64,000 nucleotides of DNA from Clostridiales bacterium (GTDB lineage Bacteria > Bacillota > Clostridia > Christensenellales > Pumilibacteraceae): positions 1 through 64,000 of the forward strand of contig JAIEFT010000040.1 of assembly GCA_029066805.1 (NCBI GenBank). Reading direction: 5' to 3'. Every line of letters starts with the position of its first letter. Position 1 is the stretch's first letter. Positions 7,853 through 17,218 of the stretch are shown here, one piece after another. The translations under genes and the position numbers were made by a program. The notes below the pieces were generated by a model. That model was not told the origin of the DNA and did no database searches. It saw only the letters and a program-made list of their open reading frames with translations.

Positions 7853-9640
7853 TTAGGCTTCCCACAAATCGGAGAAATTATCTTCGTACTGCTTGCTGTA
7901 CTTGTTGTAGTTGTAAATGAGAATGTTGCTTTGCCAATCGGCGAAAGCCGCATTTTCGCGCGCCGTCCTGATTGGCTCTTCAAGCACGTCGTAGTAGGTC
8001 TGTTCGCCATTGGGCGTGGTTTTATCGTAAAGCGCGACTGCGCCCTTTTGCGGCACGGACGACAAGTACATGATGTGTACGCCGTAGTCGGTTATTACCG
8101 GCTCGCCGTAAACCTGACCTACCGCAAGGTTCTTGCGCATTTCGCGCGCGGCGTCGGCAAACTCCTGCATATACGTTTCGCTCTCGCCGTCGGCAATCTC
8201 GTACTTAACTACATAACCCTTGTCGTTACCGAACGCGCCGGGGTCGGTGTTGTACAAATAGATAAGGTCGTTGAACTTTTCGTTAGCGAGCGTTACATTG
8301 CTCGCAAGCGGGGTCATTACGGAGCGCACGTGCGCAAGCACTTGATCCACGGACATGGGACGCGTAGTGTCGTTTTCGCCGTCCACGTGCGGATAGCACA
8401 CAATTGAATCGGCAAGCCAAGCGCGGTAGTCCTCGATTCTGGCTTTCTGCTCTTTTTCGTGCAAATTCTTTATGTCGGCGCGGTTCTTAAACGCCGTGAG
8501 TGCGGCGGTCTGCTCGTCGGAGAACGGGAGCAGAATGTGCTTGACATAGAAGTAATTGTTGTTAGCGTGATAGAGCACGGTAGTAGAGCCGTCGGTCATA
8601 GCGGTGTCGTAAGCCGAAATATCGGCGTCGTACGCGCTGCGCTGCTCGTTAAGAAGCGTGGAATAGCTCTGCGCGACCTCGTCGTACTTGACAGAAACTC
8701 TGTCGTTAAGATAGGTCTGCATAGCGGTAATCTTTTGCGAACGCTCGAGACTTTCGCCGCTAAGGTAGTACATTATATAGCCGAACTCGCTATTGCTATC
8801 GCTCATGGGATAGCTGTACTCGGCAATCTTGGGATATACCGCCTCAATGCCCTGCGTGTCGATAAGCTTGTCTATAGCCTTAATCTCGTTATCGATCTTG
8901 TCCTTTAGCCACTTGCGGTCGGGCTTGTCCAAACGGAAATCGCCGTCAATACGCGACTTGATAAGCGCGATAAATCTGGTCATTGCCTCGCGGTCGAGAC
9001 TGCGCTCGTCGCTGTTGCCGTTTATGCCCGGCCACGAAACACGATCGGGCGTCCAAATCTCGGTTTCCGTATTTTCAGCGTCGTCATCCGCGTCGCCCTC
9101 TGCTTCGGGCTTGACGGGATAAGTCGTACTCGCCGAGGAAGTGTCCTCGTCGATCGAGGTGATCTGTTGCTGTCCGCGTTCGTCGAGTATGTTGTTTTTA
9201 AGAGAAAGCAGAGTGTTGTCTACTATAGAGTACAGGTTGCTGCGAATAACATTTTGCTGAATTACGCCCCACTCCATCTGCTCGTTTTCGATTAGAGCGT
9301 CAACCTCGTTGGTGACAAGCTCGGCTGTTATGAGCATGCGCACGCAGTACTTGTACAGTCCCTCGGGATCGCCCGAAAACGACGAGGAAAGCGAGCTCGC
9401 GTTGTTGTTTACATACTCCAGCAAATCGCGCTTGTAGATGATTTTCTCAGGCGTGGTATATTCGTAATCCTTGCCGTTTCCGTCGTCGTCGAGCACTGTG
9501 CCGGCAATCCGGTACGACTGAACGACAGCGACTTCCTGTTGCATGTCGCGCTCGTTGTCGTGACTGAAGAACGAACAGCCCAACAGCATGCACGCCGTAA
9601 GGGCAAAAGTCAATATTACTACAAAAATGCGCTTTAACAC
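7853..9640 (-). CDS. Parvulin-type peptidyl-prolyl isomerase lipoprotein (PrsA/SurA-like)
   Basis: 595 residues. A lipoprotein signal with lipobox LLGC (lipidated Cys22) places it on the outer face of the membrane. The middle is a long helical chaperone-like region with an acidic linker near residues 160-190. The C-terminal half has a rotamase signature: VKHILLPFSDEQ opens the parvulin fold, then GYVVKYEIADGE and the closing YGVHIMYLSSVP. By analogy with PrsA it would help fold exported proteins such as the large lipoproteins in this window. It is longer than PrsA (about 290 residues), and residues past about 520 form an extra C-terminal helical tail. Confidence 0.8.
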   Translation of the reverse strand: MLKRIFVVILTFALTACMLLGCSFFSHDNERDMQQEVAVVQSYRIAGTVLDDDGNGKDYEYTTPEKIIYKRDLLEYVNNNASSLSSSFSGDPEGLYKYCVRMLITAELVTNEVDALIENEQMEWGVIQQNVIRSNLYSIVDNTLLSLKNNILDERGQQQITSIDEDTSSASTTYPVKPEAEGDADDDAENTETEIWTPDRVSWPGINGNSDERSLDREAMTRFIALIKSRIDGDFRLDKPDRKWLKDKIDNEIKAIDKLIDTQGIEAVYPKIAEYSYPMSDSNSEFGYIMYYLSGESLERSQKITAMQTYLNDRVSVKYDEVAQSYSTLLNEQRSAYDADISAYDTAMTDGSTTVLYHANNNYFYVKHILLPFSDEQTAALTAFKNRADIKNLHEKEQKARIEDYRAWLADSIVCYPHVDGENDTTRPMSVDQVLAHVRSVMTPLASNVTLANEKFNDLIYLYNTDPGAFGNDKGYVVKYEIADGESETYMQEFADAAREMRKNLAVGQVYGEPVITDYGVHIMYLSSVPQKGAVALYDKTTPNGEQTYYDVLEEPIRTARENAAFADWQSNILIYNYNKYSKQYEDNFSDLWEA

Positions 9641-9673
9641 TTTTTTACACCTATACCGATTAGAGTACTTAAT

Positions 9674-9702
9674 ATTATACTAAATCGAAATTAAAAAATC
9701 AA
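9674..9702 (-). promoter_or_regulatory. Promoter of the parvulin-ybaB-recR unit
   Basis: TTGATT, 17-base spacer, TATAAT reading leftward, with transcription starting about 25 bases before the ATG. Confidence 0.7.
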
Positions 9703-9730
9703 ACGATTTACTATGTTTTTTGCCAACAAA

Positions 9731-9866
9731 CTTACTTCTTTTTGGAAAGAAGTAAGCAAGAAAACCTAACTTCCATTTCTAAGCCGTTAATTTGGCTGTA
9801 TATTCTTGCTTAACTCATAACAATAAGCAATATTATTATGTCCTTCTTTTTTGGAAAGAAGTAAGG
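9731..9866. repeat. Repeat R2: paired CTTACTTCTTT palindromes
   Basis: CTTACTTCTTT...AAAGAAGTAAG at 9731-9756 and CCTTCTTTTTT...AAAGAAGTAAGG at 9842-9866 are two short palindromes flanking an AT-rich spacer. A decayed relative is at 5140-5165. They fill the 270-base gap between the cyclophilin and parvulin genes; nothing else is seen there. Confidence 0.5.
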
Positions 9867-9909
9867 TCATTCGATTGCTTTACTACAATTACAATCTTAT
9901 CCTTAAGTA

Positions 9910-10428
9910 TTATTGCTTAATAGTAATCGTTTTAATCACAATCGGGTTGAGCGGAATGTCCGAATAATATTGCCACCTGCCGGTTTTGACCTTGCCGTAA
10001 GCTACAGCGGTCTTTATGCTTTGCTCGTCCGCGCAACGTCCGAACGCGGCATACTCGCCGTTGAGGTGCGGCGTGTCGGCTACACAAATAAAGAACTGAC
10101 TGGACGCGCTGTCCTTTACGGAAGTGCGCGCCATGGATATCGTGCCCTTAGTGTGGCTGATAGGATTGTTAACGCCGTTGCTTTTAAACTCGCCCTTTAT
10201 TGTAGGCGCTTCCTTTTGCACAAGCCCGCGGCGTTCGTCAAACACGAATCCTCCGCCCTGTATCATAAACTTGTCGATAACGCGGTGAAAGCACAGTCCG
10301 TCGTAGAAATGCGCGTTACACAGCTTGACGAAGTTGGCGACTGTTATGGGCGCGGCGTCGGGATAAAGCTCGAGGTTGATAGCGTTGCCGTCCGTAAACT
10401 CGATGGTTGCGTAGATTTTGTTTTCCAT
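9910..10428 (-). CDS. Cyclophilin-type peptidyl-prolyl cis-trans isomerase
   Basis: 172 residues from the ATG at 10428, which is better placed behind AGGAG than the ATG two codons earlier that overlaps it. The cyclophilin core is clear: the FxRxI block as FHRVIDKFMIQGGG, then SMARTSVKDSASSQFFI and the FGRC segment. There is no signal peptide, so it is cytoplasmic. It is the last gene of the pepF-mazG-dus-cyclophilin series, with a 24-base gap to dus. Residues around GKVKTGRWQYYSDIPLNP replace the usual short C-terminus. Confidence 0.93.
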   Translation of the reverse strand: MENKIYATIEFTDGNAINLELYPDAAPITVANFVKLCNAHFYDGLCFHRVIDKFMIQGGGFVFDERRGLVQKEAPTIKGEFKSNGVNNPISHTKGTISMARTSVKDSASSQFFICVADTPHLNGEYAAFGRCADEQSIKTAVAYGKVKTGRWQYYSDIPLNPIVIKTITIKQ

Positions 10429-10452
10429 GATCATCTCCTATTGATTGTTTAT

Positions 10453-11349
10453 TTAGTTGAGCTTCTCGCACTCGTCGAGAGCTTTGATTACTTGCGAAAC
10501 GGTTTCGGCATAATTCACTGCGGTGCGCAGCGCCTTGCCTCCGGTCACTCCGCGAAAGTAGTGCACAAAAAACTTTCGCGCCTGAATGATCGTATACCTA
10601 TCGTCAAAATACTGCAAAAGCAATTCTATATGCCTCCGCGCCACTACGAACGGATTAAACCCCTCTCCGTCAAACACGTGCGGATTAGCGAGCGCCCGCC
10701 GCCCTATCATGTACGCGGCTATGGGCGGCTTCGGTTCGGAACAGTCGCATAGGTCGCCGTTCATTACGATAGGGATTGACGAGCGCTTCGCTATCCTTAT
10801 TATAGCGTCGCTGTCGGAAGTCCCCGCATATCGCTGTTCGGCGTATCTGCCGTGTACGGTAACAGCCGCCGCGCCGGCTTTGGCTACGCTTTCTATAAGC
10901 GCCTCGGCTTGATTTTTTCCCATTCGATAGCCTAACCTGGTCTTGACCGTTACGGGCTTGTCGGTAGCGCTCTTTATGGCGCTGACAATCTCGCCCGCTC
11001 GCAAAGGATCGTTAAGCAGCGCCGAGCCGTCGCCGTTCTTTACTATCTTGGGCATGGGACAGCCCATGTTTACGTCTATTACATCGCAGTCGAGCGTTTT
11101 GACCGCAACGGCAAAGTCCCTCGGGTCGTTTCCGAATAGCTGAATGCACGACGGGCGTTCTATCTCCGACAATCGCATGAGCGCATTGGTCTTTTGGCTG
11201 TCGTGAACAAGTCCGCGCACCGAAACCATTTCGGTTACGGTCAGCCCTGCTCCGCACTCCTTGCACAGCGTGCGAAACGCTATATCTGTGTATCCCGCCA
11301 TGGGCGCGAGTATTCCGCCCGATATTGTGTACTTGCCGATTTTCAACAA
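10453..11349 (-). CDS. dus: tRNA-dihydrouridine synthase
   Basis: Flavoenzyme that reduces uridines in tRNA D-loops. 298 residues as a TIM barrel plus helical domain. Signature elements are APMAGYTDIAFR near the N-terminus, DVNMGCPMPKIVKNGDGSAL with the catalytic Cys, VTVHGRYAEQRYAG, and the FMN-phosphate motifs IVMNGDL and MIGRRALANP. It is somewhat shorter than DusB (about 320). It lies 12 bases after mazG in the same operon. Confidence 0.94.
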   Translation of the reverse strand: MLKIGKYTISGGILAPMAGYTDIAFRTLCKECGAGLTVTEMVSVRGLVHDSQKTNALMRLSEIERPSCIQLFGNDPRDFAVAVKTLDCDVIDVNMGCPMPKIVKNGDGSALLNDPLRAGEIVSAIKSATDKPVTVKTRLGYRMGKNQAEALIESVAKAGAAAVTVHGRYAEQRYAGTSDSDAIIRIAKRSSIPIVMNGDLCDCSEPKPPIAAYMIGRRALANPHVFDGEGFNPFVVARRHIELLLQYFDDRYTIIQARKFFVHYFRGVTGGKALRTAVNYAETVSQVIKALDECEKLN

Positions 11350-11361
11350 TTGTTTATCCTA

Positions 11362-12189
11362 TTAGATTTCCGATATTTTCGCTTTTACGCGCTTGTTGAG
11401 CTCGACTTCCACATCCATGCCGCTATCGGCAAGCAGAGCTACGCACGCGTCGATAGCGGCGGTGTAATCGCCGTTAGCGACTGCATTATCAAGCTCGGAT
11501 TTCGGGTCGGACTTATGCCCCGCTTTTTTGAGCTTTTTGTACGTCTTTTGCGCGTACAGCAACGCGGGGAAATTATCGGGCAGCTTGGATAATTGTGTCT
11601 TGACCGTGTCGTAGTTCTTTTCTATGCCTTTGGCTTTTTCCCAAAGCGTGAGCGCCTCGTCGGGACTGCCCGCGCTGTCGTCGCCGAAAATGAACGTGTG
11701 TCTGCCTATCAGCTTTTTGCACAGCTCGTCGCAAACGTCGTTAAAGTCAAACTCGCCCGCACGCCGCGCTATATCCGATTGCAATAACGACTGCAAAAAC
11801 ACGTCGCCGAACTCCTCGCGCATGTTGGGAATATCGCGCTTATCGATAGCGTCGACCGCCTCGTACGCTTCCTCTATCATGTTGATGCGAATACTCTCGT
11901 GAGTCTGCGCCCGATCCCACGGGCAACCGTCGCCGTCGCGAGTAAGCCTTGCCGTCACGCGCAATGCGTCGGCGGCGTTGTATCGCTCCTTGTTAAACTC
12001 GCGCTCGGGCGGCACGGAAATTTCCGTAGCTCCGTCCGCAATCAACTCTCTGCCGTACAAGCTGTAGAGTTTGGTCTTTATCTGCGAAAATATATCCGGC
12101 GTTATGTCATAAACGTACAGATTCAGTGAAGTGTCGATGATAGGCAGTCGCAAAAACGTTGTGCCGTCCACCGTAAGCGTGTTTTTCAT
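11362..12189 (-). CDS. mazG: MazG-family nucleoside triphosphate pyrophosphohydrolase
   Basis: 275 residues. A MazG domain begins near residue 80 (LTRDGDGCPWDRAQTHESI) with the metal-binding pairs EEAYE and EEFGD, and GRHTFIFGD closes the domain. Such enzymes hydrolyse NTPs or modified nucleotides to NMP and PPi. The first 75 residues are not the usual tetrapyrrole-methylase fusion partner, and I do not recognise them. The start codon overlaps the pepF stop (TAATG), so translation is coupled. Confidence 0.85.
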   Translation of the reverse strand: MKNTLTVDGTTFLRLPIIDTSLNLYVYDITPDIFSQIKTKLYSLYGRELIADGATEISVPPEREFNKERYNAADALRVTARLTRDGDGCPWDRAQTHESIRINMIEEAYEAVDAIDKRDIPNMREEFGDVFLQSLLQSDIARRAGEFDFNDVCDELCKKLIGRHTFIFGDDSAGSPDEALTLWEKAKGIEKNYDTVKTQLSKLPDNFPALLYAQKTYKKLKKAGHKSDPKSELDNAVANGDYTAAIDACVALLADSGMDVEVELNKRVKAKISEI

Positions 12190-13892
12190 TATTTAATTTC
12201 CTCTTGTAACGCGGTAAGATGCTTTTCTATTTTTTTACAGACTTCCTTAAGCGCACCGTCGTCAAACGGGCTTTTCAGTCCCGCCTCGTGCGCCAAATCG
12301 ACAATCGATTTAGTGCCGCCCGCTTCAACCAAATTCAAGTACCGCTTTAGCGCGTCCTTAAAGTCGACGGCGGCAAGCTCTCCGAACTGCAACGCCAAGC
12401 ACGTCGAAAGGCAGTAGTCTATATAATAGAACGGCGATTCGTAGATGTGCTTTTGGTACTGCCATCTTCCGCCGACGTTGATGAACGGGATATCGCACAT
12501 ATCCACGTACGGGCGGAACTCGCTCTCTAATTTTAGCCACAGCTCGCGCCGCCCTTTGGGCGTCAAGTCGGGATTTTCGTATACAAGCTGTTGGAAGTAA
12601 TCCACAGTAACGCCGTAAGGCAAAAAGTTGAAGGCGTCGAATATCTGCTGATAGGTCGCTTCTACCGCACGGTCGCCGTAGAAGTATCGGTTGTAACTGT
12701 TGCACAACGCCTCCATGCTCATGGAATGAGTTTCGGCTGTTTCCATACCGCCCACAAACAAATCGATATCTACATTATTGGCTGCGGCGCGGCTAAACGC
12801 ATATGCGTGTCCGAACTCGTGAGTGAGCACGCCCACGTCGTCCATTGTTCCGTTGAAGTTGGCGAATATAAAAGGCTGAGAAAAATCGAACAGCATTTCG
12901 GCATAACCGCCGCCCATCTTGCCCTCGCGCGCCACGTAGTCTATTGCCTGCGCGGAACACATATCGCGGAAAAAAGCGCCGAGTTTGCTGTCCATATCGT
13001 CGTAAATCTCTTGCGCGGCGGCGAACAGCTGCTCCGCATTGCCTTGGGGATCGATGTTGCCGCCGGGAATGTAATTGTCGTTATCGTACAGATGTACTTT
13101 GTCAAGCCCCAGTCTAACGCTAAGCTCTGATTTCAGCTTGGTAAGCGCGGGCACTACGTCGCGTAGCACTGACTCGCGAAAAACCGCAATATCATTCCTG
13201 CCGTAGCCTATGTGACCTATGCGCAGATCGCCCATTTCGACGAAGTTTTTAAAGCCCATTTTTTTCGCCATCGAATCGCGCACCTTGACCATTCTGTCGT
13301 AAATATCGTCAAGCTTATCGCCCACGGTAGCGAGCGTTTCACCTATAACAGAGAACGCCTCTTTACGCACGGCACGGTCTGCGTCCTTGCAAAACCCGTG
13401 CATCTGGCTGAGCGTTACATTTTTTCCTTTCCACGGGTAAGTAAGCGAGGCAAGCAGCTTGTCATATTCGGTGATCAGCTTATTCTCCTCGATGCAATCG
13501 TCAACGATTCGCTCGTCCATCACGCGCAAGTTCGCTTTTATGTTATCAACGATTATAGAATTTATTATGTCGCTAAGCCCGTCCGCGTACGGGGATGACA
13601 TGAGCGCGCGGTTAAACTCTGTGCTCTTAGCCGATAACGCGGGCAGGTTTTCGTCGTAATAGTCCTGCTCGGCGGAATAGAATTCGTCCTTTACGTCAAG
13701 CGAGTGGCGTATCATAGCGAGGTTTATTTGCGTGACAAACTTGACAAAATACGCGTTCACGTCCTCGCGAATATCGGCAAGCTCTTTAGCGCTTTTCGCA
13801 TTTTTGACCTTAGCTATCGCGCCGTCGTAGTACTCCGCCGCTTTTTTTAGGTCTACGCGCTCATACTTGTAATCGGAAATCTTTTTAACCAT
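12189..13892 (-). CDS. pepF: Oligoendopeptidase F-like M3 metallopeptidase
   Basis: About 567 residues. The zinc motif HEFGHAYAF sits about two-thirds along, followed by the downstream Glu region (METAETHSMSMEAL), as in M3 oligoendopeptidases that cut peptides of roughly 6-20 residues in the cytoplasm. The start at 13892 (MVKKISDYK) follows AAAAGGT. An earlier ATG lies at the transcription start and is unlikely to be used. First gene of the operon with mazG, dus and cyclophilin, driven by a consensus promoter at 13918-13946. Confidence 0.93.
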   Translation of the reverse strand: MVKKISDYKYERVDLKKAAEYYDGAIAKVKNAKSAKELADIREDVNAYFVKFVTQINLAMIRHSLDVKDEFYSAEQDYYDENLPALSAKSTEFNRALMSSPYADGLSDIINSIIVDNIKANLRVMDERIVDDCIEENKLITEYDKLLASLTYPWKGKNVTLSQMHGFCKDADRAVRKEAFSVIGETLATVGDKLDDIYDRMVKVRDSMAKKMGFKNFVEMGDLRIGHIGYGRNDIAVFRESVLRDVVPALTKLKSELSVRLGLDKVHLYDNDNYIPGGNIDPQGNAEQLFAAAQEIYDDMDSKLGAFFRDMCSAQAIDYVAREGKMGGGYAEMLFDFSQPFIFANFNGTMDDVGVLTHEFGHAYAFSRAAANNVDIDLFVGGMETAETHSMSMEALCNSYNRYFYGDRAVEATYQQIFDAFNFLPYGVTVDYFQQLVYENPDLTPKGRRELWLKLESEFRPYVDMCDIPFINVGGRWQYQKHIYESPFYYIDYCLSTCLALQFGELAAVDFKDALKRYLNLVEAGGTKSIVDLAHEAGLKSPFDDGALKEVCKKIEKHLTALQEEIK

Positions 13893-13917
13893 GACAATAC
13901 CTTTTACCTTTTTCATT

Positions 13918-13946
13918 ATTATATATAACAAAGCAATATTTGTCAA
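13918..13946 (-). promoter_or_regulatory. Consensus sigma-A promoter of the pepF operon
   Basis: TTGACA, a 17-base spacer and TATAAT reading leftward: a perfect match to both hexamers. Confidence 0.85.
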
Positions 13947-13958
13947 GCACAGAAAAAA

Positions 13959-14072
13959 GGATGAGACTCCTCGCCTACGGCTCGGAGTGACAATATACTT
14001 TTGTCATCCCGAACGAACAGTGAGGGCTCTCATCCTCTTTCTAATTCTGCATTCTTAATTCTTAATTCCGAA
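13959..14072. repeat. Dispersed palindromic repeat R1, copy next to the GH13 stop
   Basis: Arms GGATGAGACTC / GCTCTCATCC and CGGAGTGACAA / TTGTCATCCCG, followed by the TTCTTAATTCTTAATTCCGAATT tail, which runs into the stop codon of the GH13 gene at 14073. Confidence 0.75.
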
Positions 14073-15611
14073 TTAATCCTCAAACACCGTGACCGATATG
14101 GGCGGAACGGCGACAGTGCCGTTTTTGTTGGGCTTGGCTTCCTTACCCGCCGCAAACACAACCTTTGCCTTTGCGGGAATTTCCACCGCTACTGTTTGCT
14201 TAACGGCGAGCGGGTTGACCACTACGGTAAGTCCGCCGCGCTTGTAAACAAGCGGCTCAGCACCCACGGCGTGCACTATCTCGAAGTCATCGGAGATTAG
14301 CTCTTTGCGCGACTTGCGGAATTCAAACAGCGACTTTACAAAGTTAAGTAATGATTTTTTATCCTTGAGCTGCGCTTCCACATTGACGATTTTGTCATTC
14401 TCGGTGGGAAGGAACGTATTATCGGCGGCAGAGAACCCTGCGTTCTTGCCAATACTCCATTGCATAGGCGTGCGCGAGCCCGTACGCGCAAAACCGCATT
14501 CCACCGACGGCAAGTCCTTTTGGTACTTCATGCCTATTTCGTCGCCGTAGTACATAAACGGTACGCCGGGCAGTGTGAATAGGGTTGTGTATATTGCCTT
14601 AAGCTGTTCGTGAGTATAATTAGGCGCAAGCCTCGGAGTATCGTGATTACACGATATTATTGCTATACTGCCGTTATCCTTGACCGCGTCGAACCATTCG
14701 GTAAAGCTCTTTGCAAATGCCGCCGCGTCGCCGCGACCGTCCTTATCGAAGTAGCTGTGCTCGCCCGCTTCCTCGTACCTGACAAGCCTGTTATACGGAT
14801 TGCCGTGGTGATCGAGCATAAAGTCGGCATGGAATCCCGCGCGGATGGCCTGCGGATTTGACCACTCGGACACAAGCACTGCGTCGGGATATTCTTTGTC
14901 GAGCATAGCGCGGATGTCGCGCCAAATTTCGGTAGTGGCGGGTTTTTCGCTCTGGCTTTTATCATTCTTGACAAGCGAGTCCGCCATATCGACGCGAAAC
15001 CCGTCCGCACCCCTATCAAGCCAGAACCGCATAACCGACTTAAGCCACTCGCGTGTAGCCAAAGCAGCTTCCGAGGTGTAAGGCATTTGCCAGTCGGGCT
15101 CGGTTATTTCGTTAAAACCGTAGTTGAGCGACGGCTGTGTGGAATAGAAATTCACCACGTAATTGCCCTTGCGGTTGTGTCTGCCAGAAATAGCCTTAAA
15201 GCCTTCGGGGAACTGCCACTCGTGCGTCGTCCAGATAAAGCGGTCGTACATGTCGTTGCGAACAGACTCCGCGCTTTTGAGGAAGTCGGCGTTTTGCTCG
15301 GACGTGTGCCCGGGCACAAGATCAAGAATCACGCGAATGCCTTTGGCGTGCGCCGCGGCGATAAACTCGTCAAAGTCCGCTTCCGTGCCGAACCGCGACG
15401 AAACCTTAAAGTAATCGCGAACGTCATAGCCGCCGTCCATGAACGGTGAATCGTAATGCGGATTGAGCCATATCGCGTTTGCGCCCAGCTCCTTGATGTA
15501 GTCTAGCTTGCTCGTAATGCCCTTTAGGTCGCCGTAACCGTCGCCGTTAGAATCCATGTAGGAATTGGGATATATCTCGTAGAATATAGCCGATTTTAAC
15601 CAGTTGCTCAT
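14073..15611 (-). CDS. GH13 alpha-glucosidase / alpha-amylase family protein
   Basis: 512 residues of the oligo-1,6-glucosidase-like branch of GH13. The start (FYEIYPNSYMDSNGDGYGDLKGI), GYDVRDY, nucleophile GFRVDMAD, acid VSEWSN and NHDTPR are the conserved regions of the (beta/alpha)8 barrel; a short beta domain closes the protein. There is no signal peptide, so it acts on imported oligosaccharides, perhaps with MalQ. Exact specificity (alpha-1,4, alpha-1,6 or trehalose-type) cannot be fixed from sequence. It follows the Wzz-like gene by 24 bases and probably shares its promoter. Confidence 0.9.
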   Translation of the reverse strand: MSNWLKSAIFYEIYPNSYMDSNGDGYGDLKGITSKLDYIKELGANAIWLNPHYDSPFMDGGYDVRDYFKVSSRFGTEADFDEFIAAAHAKGIRVILDLVPGHTSEQNADFLKSAESVRNDMYDRFIWTTHEWQFPEGFKAISGRHNRKGNYVVNFYSTQPSLNYGFNEITEPDWQMPYTSEAALATREWLKSVMRFWLDRGADGFRVDMADSLVKNDKSQSEKPATTEIWRDIRAMLDKEYPDAVLVSEWSNPQAIRAGFHADFMLDHHGNPYNRLVRYEEAGEHSYFDKDGRGDAAAFAKSFTEWFDAVKDNGSIAIISCNHDTPRLAPNYTHEQLKAIYTTLFTLPGVPFMYYGDEIGMKYQKDLPSVECGFARTGSRTPMQWSIGKNAGFSAADNTFLPTENDKIVNVEAQLKDKKSLLNFVKSLFEFRKSRKELISDDFEIVHAVGAEPLVYKRGGLTVVVNPLAVKQTVAVEIPAKAKVVFAAGKEAKPNKNGTVAVPPISVTVFED

Positions 15612-15635
15612 AAAAAACTCCGTTTTATAGTGTGT

Positions 15636-17069
15636 TTATTCCTTAGCTTCTTCCTTTTTGTCTTCGACTTTTTCAGTCGTGGGCTTGGCTCTGCTCATCT
15701 TGACAGCCGTCACTATTCCGGCAGCGAGAACTGCGACTATAACCGTCACAGCGTACACCACAAGCAAGCTGAAGCTGATGCCCCTACGCGTCACTACGGG
15801 CGCTTGAGTCTGGCGCACGGACGACGACACAAACGTAGTATCGTAGTAATCGGCGACAGTTGCGTTAACCTTTTTGATGACCTCTACGGTCTGCTTTTCT
15901 ATTCCCGCAAGGTTTTCCACCGCCTTGGCCTTTAGCGCGTCGTCGGTCGGTTTTTCGTCGTCGAGGTTGTTCAGTCTTGTTGCTATATTTTTAAGCTGGA
16001 CCTCGTAGTCGCGCACTTGGCGGTTTGCTTCGTCCAAACGCTCCTGATACGTAAAGTATTGAGGCGGATAGGATATTATAGTCGTGGTTGGATTACTGTC
16101 AGTTCCCGCGCCCGTGGTGGTGGTGTTGGGATGAATATTCTTTATCTGCTCGGTCAAGACCTTAATGTATTCTCTGAGCGGCTCAAGTCTGTTGTTGATA
16201 TCCATCTCGCTAGCCAAAAGCGCGTTACGCGCCGTTTCCCTGTTGCGCCAAATATTGTTGGACAGAATGTACGCGTTAAACTGATTATAGCTGCTGCTGA
16301 GCACGTTTATGTCGCTCGCAAGCTGAGCAAACGTCGTGTCGTTTGCGGCGGAAATAAAGCCGGCGGCTTCCGTCTCCATGCGCGCAAGGAAGGCTTTGAC
16401 CGATTCGAGCGACTGCAAGTATATGTCGTAAACGTCGGTAAACTCGAGCTGATCGTTCTCCGACAGGTTGTACGAATTTTCCGCAAACATGGTCGTCACC
16501 GAAAAGCGCGCTTGGAACTCCGCATAGTAGCAGTTGACCACCTTGTTGAGAAGCAGCTTGGCTTGATCGTCCGAAAGACCGATTGCCGACGGGTTGGAAA
16601 TGATTATGTTAAAGCGCGTAGGATACATGTTGTAATTGCGCAGAGTATTGGCGGCGTTTGTATCGCCGTTTGCCGCGGCTTCGGTAAGCCTCACATACTC
16701 GTCGGTGAGCACGCTCTCTATGCGCATAGCGTCGCGCAGCGTGGAAATATCCTTGATCTTGCCGCCGAGGTTAGCCTCGTCCACCGCTTTTGCAAGCACG
16801 GTCGTGCTTATGATATTATCGGTGTTAAGCGGCGCGCCGCTCGGATCTTCGCCCACCTCGATACCGCTGTAAATGTATTCGATAGTCGTCTGCGCAATAG
16901 GCTCGGACTTATAATACATCCTGATCGGCACGGCAACCGCCGTAGCAAGCAGCACCGCAATGGCAATATAAATCAACATGCGCAGCCAGGCCTTTTGCAA
17001 AAAGCGCCCGATCTTTTTAAAGGTCAAGCCTTCTTCCTGCTCGTCCTCGTAAACGTTTTCCTGATTCAT
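15636..17069 (-). CDS. Wzz-like polysaccharide co-polymerase family membrane protein
   Basis: 477 residues with one membrane span near the N-terminus (about 33-52) and one near the C-terminus (about 433-456). Between them lies a long extracytoplasmic region with predicted helical coiled coil. This is the topology of Wzz/PCP chain-length regulators. The linker near residues 310-330 is rich in Thr and Pro, and the C-terminal tail is charged. No tyrosine-kinase domain follows, and no glycosyltransferase, flippase or polymerase gene is nearby, so a role in polysaccharide export is only inferred from topology. It has a good promoter at 17105-17133 and an AAGGAG site. Confidence 0.6.
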   Translation of the reverse strand: MNQENVYEDEQEEGLTFKKIGRFLQKAWLRMLIYIAIAVLLATAVAVPIRMYYKSEPIAQTTIEYIYSGIEVGEDPSGAPLNTDNIISTTVLAKAVDEANLGGKIKDISTLRDAMRIESVLTDEYVRLTEAAANGDTNAANTLRNYNMYPTRFNIIISNPSAIGLSDDQAKLLLNKVVNCYYAEFQARFSVTTMFAENSYNLSENDQLEFTDVYDIYLQSLESVKAFLARMETEAAGFISAANDTTFAQLASDINVLSSSYNQFNAYILSNNIWRNRETARNALLASEMDINNRLEPLREYIKVLTEQIKNIHPNTTTTGAGTDSNPTTTIISYPPQYFTYQERLDEANRQVRDYEVQLKNIATRLNNLDDEKPTDDALKAKAVENLAGIEKQTVEVIKKVNATVADYYDTTFVSSSVRQTQAPVVTRRGISFSLLVVYAVTVIVAVLAAGIVTAVKMSRAKPTTEKVEDKKEEAKE

Positions 17070-17104
17070 TACTTTCTCCTTAGCTTTTAGTTCAAACTAT
17101 AGAT

Positions 17105-17133
17105 AGTATATCACCCAAAGACATTAAAATCAA
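17105..17133 (-). promoter_or_regulatory. Promoter of the Wzz-like/GH13 unit
   Basis: TTGATT, 17-base spacer, TATACT reading leftward. Confidence 0.7.
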
Positions 17134-17218
17134 CAAAATTCGGATAATTTTAAAATAGTATTTACAATTGTACGCTTATAGAGTGTATCTATTTGAATTA
17201 AACACAAATACTATCTGT

